64,000 bases of DNA from the NCBI GenBank assembly GCA_021153985.1, contig JAJKJM010000083.1, positions 38,037-102,036 of the forward strand, written 5' to 3'. A program made the translations under genes and the position numbers. Shown here one piece after another: positions 60,874-64,000 of this stretch. Position 1 is the first letter of the stretch; each line of letters starts with the position of its first letter. This stretch comes from Polaromonas sp. Its GTDB lineage: Bacteria; Pseudomonadota; Gammaproteobacteria; Burkholderiales; Burkholderiaceae_C. Under the pieces are notes generated by a model. The model was not told where the DNA came from. It ran no database searches and worked only from the letters and a program-made list of their open reading frames with translations.

Positions 60874-61344
60874 ATGAAATCCCGAGCCCATCTCCGGACT
60901 TTTTCAACGGGCGCTGCCTTGTCCGCCCTGGCCCTGTTGTCGGCCTGCGCTACCGGCGGCCCCAACAGCGCTTCGGCCCGGCCGGTGCTGTATCCCAACG
61001 CCACCCTCAACCGGGTGGGCGATGCGCAAGGCCAGGCTGAAGCCAATGCCTGCATGTCACGGGCCTCGGCCGCCGGGCTCAACCCGTCGCAAAGCGGCAA
61101 TGAAGTGGGCCGCCGCGCCGGCGAAGGCGCGGCCGTTGGCGGCGTGGCCTCGGCCGTCGGGGCGCTGATCACCGGGCGCGGCGGCGAGGGCGTGTTGCGC
61201 GCTGGCGCCGCGGGCGCTGCCGTGGGCGGCTCCGCGGGTGCGGTGTCAGGGGCGTTTCACAACGACAAACCCAACAGCACCTACCGCAGCTTTGTGCAGC
61301 GTTGCCTGAGTGAACGGGGCTTTGAAGTGATTGGCTGGAACTAA
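60874..61344 (+). CDS. Glycine-zipper lipoprotein
   Basis: A 156-residue lipoprotein with lipobox LLSAC (Cys near residue 25). The body has the glycine-zipper stretch AGEGAAVGGVASAVGALITGRGGEGVLRAGAAGAAVGGSAGAVSGAF, which suggests membrane-inserting helices. AAGGAA precedes the ATG at 60874. The C-terminal part (YRSFVQRCLSERGFEVIGW) is conserved in related lipoproteins. A family A repeat follows its stop. Confidence 0.82.
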   Translation: MKSRAHLRTFSTGAALSALALLSACATGGPNSASARPVLYPNATLNRVGDAQGQAEANACMSRASAAGLNPSQSGNEVGRRAGEGAAVGGVASAVGALITGRGGEGVLRAGAAGAAVGGSAGAVSGAFHNDKPNSTYRSFVQRCLSERGFEVIGWN

Positions 61345-61346
61345 CA

Positions 61347-61430
61347 GGCCCCCACGCTTTTCACTTCGTGTAATGCGCTGCCCCCCGAGGGGGCTGTGCT
61401 TGCTTGGGGCGGCCCGGCGCGGCGCACGTG
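61347..61430 (+). repeat. Dispersed intergenic repeat, family A (copy 4)
   Basis: Three bases after the lipoprotein stop: GGCCCCCACGC, TTCACTTCGTGTAATGCGC, a CCCCCCGAGGGGG hairpin and CTTGGGGCGGCCCGGCGCGG. Same order and direction relative to its gene as the other three copies. Confidence 0.7.
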
Positions 61431-61456
61431 GTTCGCGCTGGCCGCCTTGAGGGCGC

Positions 61457-62659
61457 TCAGTGCTGCTCCGAAGCCTCAAAGCCGGCCGCATTGAGCGCGG
61501 CCAGCACCTGCTGGATGTGATCGCGCCCGCGCGTCTGGATTACCAGTTCGATCTCCACGTTCTGCGCCGAGAGCATGGTGAAGGCGCGCTGGTGATGCAC
61601 CTCGTCAATGTTGGCCCCGGCGTCAGCCACCGTGGCGGTGATTTTGGCCAATGAGCCTGGAATGTCCCGCACGCTGACCTTGATGCGCGCAAGCCGCCCG
61701 GCGCGCACCATGCCGCGCTCGATGATGGCCGCCAGCAGCAGCGGGTCGATATTGCCGCCGCACAGCACCAGGCCCACTTTTTTGCCGGCAAATCGCGCAG
61801 GGTATTTGAGCAGCGCCGCCAGCCCCGCCGCGCCGGCGCCTTCGACCAGGGTTTTCTCGATCTCGAGCAGCATGACCATGGCCTGCTCGATGTCGCCTTC
61901 GTCCACCAGCACCAGGTCGTCTACCAGTTTGGCGATGATGGCCTGCGGGATAAGGCCGGGCGTTCCCACGGCAATGCCTTCGGCGATGGTGCTGGTGCCT
62001 TGCGGGTGCTTGGTGCCCTTGATGGCGTTCACCATGCCGGGGAAGCGCGACGTCTGCACGCCGATGATTTCAATGCCGGGTTTGATGGCCTTGGCCGCGG
62101 TGGCTGTTCCGGCGATCAGGCCGCCGCCGCCCACGGCGATGACCAGCGTGTCCAGGCTGGGCACGGCGTGCAACATTTCCAGCCCCACAGTGCCCTGGCC
62201 GGCGACGATGGCTTCGTCGTCATAGGGGTGCACGAAGACCAGGCCATCGCGCTCAGCCAGTTTCAGGGCATGCGCGCGGGACTCATCCAGCGAGTCGCCA
62301 TGCAGCACCACCTCGGCGCCAAAGCCGCGGGTGCGCTCAATCTTTACGCCAGGGGTAAAGCGCGGCATCACAATCACCGCCCGTATGCCCAGCCGCTGCG
62401 CATGGTAGGCCACGCCCTGGGCATGGTTGCCGGCGCTCATCGCAATCACGCCACGGCGCCGTTCGTCGGATGAAAGTTGGGCGAGTTTGTTACAAGCGCC
62501 GCGTTCTTTGAAGGAGGCGGTGTATTGCAGGTTCTCAAACTTCAGGTAAATCTGTGCGCCGGTGAGCTGCGACAGGGTCTTTGACTCCACACAGGGCGTG
62601 TCCAGCAGATGGCCCTGCAGGCGCTGGGCGGCTTGTTCGATATCGTTAAGACTGAGCAT
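61457..62659 (-). CDS. ilvA: Threonine dehydratase (PLP-dependent, TdcB-like with ACT domain)
   Basis: A 400-residue enzyme deaminating threonine to 2-oxobutanoate. PLP lysine is Lys51 (YTASFKERGA), the phosphate loop is VGGGGLIAG and the C-terminal ACT domain (about 325-400) contains IKVSVRDIPGSLAKITATVADAGANIDEVHH. The length and single ACT resemble the short TdcB-like form with an ACT, rather than the long IlvA with two; the symbol is therefore tentative. I use ATG 62659, at LSLNDIEQA. Confidence 0.87.
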   Translation of the reverse strand: MLSLNDIEQAAQRLQGHLLDTPCVESKTLSQLTGAQIYLKFENLQYTASFKERGACNKLAQLSSDERRRGVIAMSAGNHAQGVAYHAQRLGIRAVIVMPRFTPGVKIERTRGFGAEVVLHGDSLDESRAHALKLAERDGLVFVHPYDDEAIVAGQGTVGLEMLHAVPSLDTLVIAVGGGGLIAGTATAAKAIKPGIEIIGVQTSRFPGMVNAIKGTKHPQGTSTIAEGIAVGTPGLIPQAIIAKLVDDLVLVDEGDIEQAMVMLLEIEKTLVEGAGAAGLAALLKYPARFAGKKVGLVLCGGNIDPLLLAAIIERGMVRAGRLARIKVSVRDIPGSLAKITATVADAGANIDEVHHQRAFTMLSAQNVEIELVIQTRGRDHIQQVLAALNAAGFEASEQH

Positions 62660-62920
62660 GGGATTCCTCGGCGGCGAATAGGGATTGTGCGGGGTCAATT
62701 TTCTGCGGGATCAGGGTTCATTCTGTGGCGCATTTCACACGGCGGCGTTCAAGTAGTGTCTTCCATGATGCTTCAAGCTGCGTTATGGTGGAGTCTCATT
62801 GAACCAGACGGTCTTTGCGGTGCTCATAGTCGCCATGAAGCACACAGGCGGTCGAACAAGGTCAAGCGAGGTCTACAGGCATGTCAACCAGCGGTGCAGG
62901 TGCACAAGGGAGGTTTGTCC

Positions 62921-64000
62921 ATGAGCAAGCGTTCCGTTAGCGAGCAGCAGTGGCTGCTGTCCCCCGGGCTGAAAGAGGCACCGGTGCTGGACTTGATGTG
63001 CTCGCATTTCGTGCTGACGCTCGCCGCCAGGCAAGGCGCCAAGTTCAATGTACGGCGCGACCTCAACAGCCTTCTGTCACTTTCGGGCCGGCATCTGGTC
63101 TGGCCCCTGCCCGCGCTGCAGCGCCTGCGCGAGTTCCTCGGGCGCCGCTGTAAAGACAACGAATTCTGGCGCGGCCATGAAAGCCTGACGGACGCCGAGT
63201 TCATGGCGCGCCACGGCGCCTGGCGCGGCCCGTACGAAGAAGGCACGCTGTTCTTCTACCTGGATGAACACGCCAAAGACCAGCCCAAGGATCTGCTCTC
63301 CGTGCTGGCCGCCACCGGCGAATGGCTCACGCATGCCCTCAAGAAACAATCCACACTGGTCGAAAAAAACATTGACGCGCTGGCCAGCCTGTTGCAACTG
63401 AACCGCGCCGAGCGTGCGCTGCTTCTCTATGGCACGCTGGCCCGTTATCAGCGTGACTTGCGTTCGCTGCTGGTGGAATTCAAAGTCAACAACGCGCCCG
63501 AAGCCTACGCGGCCATCGCCGACGTCGCGGGCGTCAAGGCGCCCGAAGTCGCCGAGGCGCTGCGCGCCGGTTCGCGCCTGGAGCGCATCGGCATGGTCGA
63601 GAACCTGATCTCCGAACACAACATCACTGACCTCGCCGACCTGATGAAGGTCAGCGAAAAGCTGCCGCCTGTGCTGATGCGCGAATACCGTGACCAGAAC
63701 GAACTCATGGCCGTCTTCACCCGGCCTGCGGCGCACAGCGAACTGGGGCTGGCAGACTTTGCCTTTGTGCAAGAAGACGCACAGGTGCTGGTGTCCCTGC
63801 TGCGCAACGCGGTGGCCAGCAAAGAGCAAGGCGTCAACGTGCTGCTCTACGGCCCGCCCGGCACCGGCAAAACCGAGTTGGCCAAGGTCGTCTCGCGTGC
63901 CGCCGGGCTGGACTTGTTTGAAGTCGAGTACGCCGACCGCGACGGCAACTCGCTGAGCGGGCGGGACCGCTACCGTTCGCTGCAGATCAGCCAGGTGTTC
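62921..64000 (+). CDS. AAA-family ATPase (3' end outside window)
   Basis: Frame open to the window end, 360 codons. GGGAGG precedes the ATG at 62921. Residues 1-300 are an alpha-helical region without recognised motifs but with LLYGTLARYQRDLRSLLVEFKVNN. Residues 310-317 are Walker A (GPPGTGKT), preceded by NVLLYG and followed by ELAKVVSRAAGLDLFEVEYADRDG. It resembles the AAA proteins with a long helical N-terminal part found in Burkholderiales. The substrate is unknown and the Walker B lies beyond the window. Confidence 0.8.
   Translation, partial: MSKRSVSEQQWLLSPGLKEAPVLDLMCSHFVLTLAARQGAKFNVRRDLNSLLSLSGRHLVWPLPALQRLREFLGRRCKDNEFWRGHESLTDAEFMARHGAWRGPYEEGTLFFYLDEHAKDQPKDLLSVLAATGEWLTHALKKQSTLVEKNIDALASLLQLNRAERALLLYGTLARYQRDLRSLLVEFKVNNAPEAYAAIADVAGVKAPEVAEALRAGSRLERIGMVENLISEHNITDLADLMKVSEKLPPVLMREYRDQNELMAVFTRPAAHSELGLADFAFVQEDAQVLVSLLRNAVASKEQGVNVLLYGPPGTGKTELAKVVSRAAGLDLFEVEYADRDGNSLSGRDRYRSLQISQVF

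Noticed and set aside
62660..62920. Possible short coding frames in the gap before the AAA ATPase
   Set aside because: The longest are under 40 codons, without ribosome-binding sites or motifs; the gap most likely holds only promoters.

Overview
The window is GC-rich, densely coded, and reads as the chromosome of a Burkholderiales bacterium, most likely Comamonadaceae (Polaromonas, Rhodoferax or Variovorax-like). The signs are three Bug/TctC solute-binding proteins without TctAB, a GTP-type PEP carboxykinase, many LysR regulators, and two families of dispersed intergenic repeats of the kind I associate with Comamonadaceae. I see no rRNA, tRNA, CRISPR array, prophage or intact insertion sequence. 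There is one MITE-like element with a target duplication.

Region 1 (1-13.7 kb) is a catabolic locus around a divergent promoter at 4398-4608. Leftward lie livM, livG, livF and a third, atypical ABC ATPase. Rightward lie an RpiR regulator, an IolC kinase fused to a DUF2090 aldolase-like domain, a beta-hydroxyacid dehydrogenase, a Tat-type substrate-binding protein, livH and two SDR dehydrogenases. A truncated acetoacetyl-CoA synthetase and a class V aminotransferase flank it. Two AGAA-N6-TTCT dyads sit between the arms. No other inositol gene is present in the window, so the sugar-acid-like substrate is open.

Region 2 (13.7-19.5 kb) holds a DMT exporter, a LysR regulator, a Bug receptor translationally coupled to an AstE/AspA-type zinc deacylase, a flavin reductase and an M14-type peptidase.

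Region 3 (19.5-31.8 kb) is a second catabolic island. GntR and an MFS transporter diverge from a hydantoin/Asp-Glu racemase, a complete five-gene dipeptide-type ABC importer, two amidohydrolases and a Bug receptor. The gene set fits uptake and hydrolysis of a cyclic amide or N-heterocycle (inference).

Region 4 (31.8-48.1 kb) is mixed housekeeping and regulation: an FMN-reductase-like protein, VOC proteins, a LysE exporter, a YafY/WYL regulator, DadA, an ArgP-like LysR regulator with the MITE between it and dadA, two large orphan histidine kinases, a phosphoesterase and a third Bug protein.

Region 5 (48.1-57.2 kb) has an exported membrane-anchored protein and two paralogous autotransporters with 2 and 6 copies of one 64-residue passenger repeat, then a LysR regulator.

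Region 6 (57.2-64 kb) has a two-TM protein, pckG, a small membrane protein, a glycine-zipper lipoprotein, a threonine dehydratase and the 5' part of an AAA ATPase gene.
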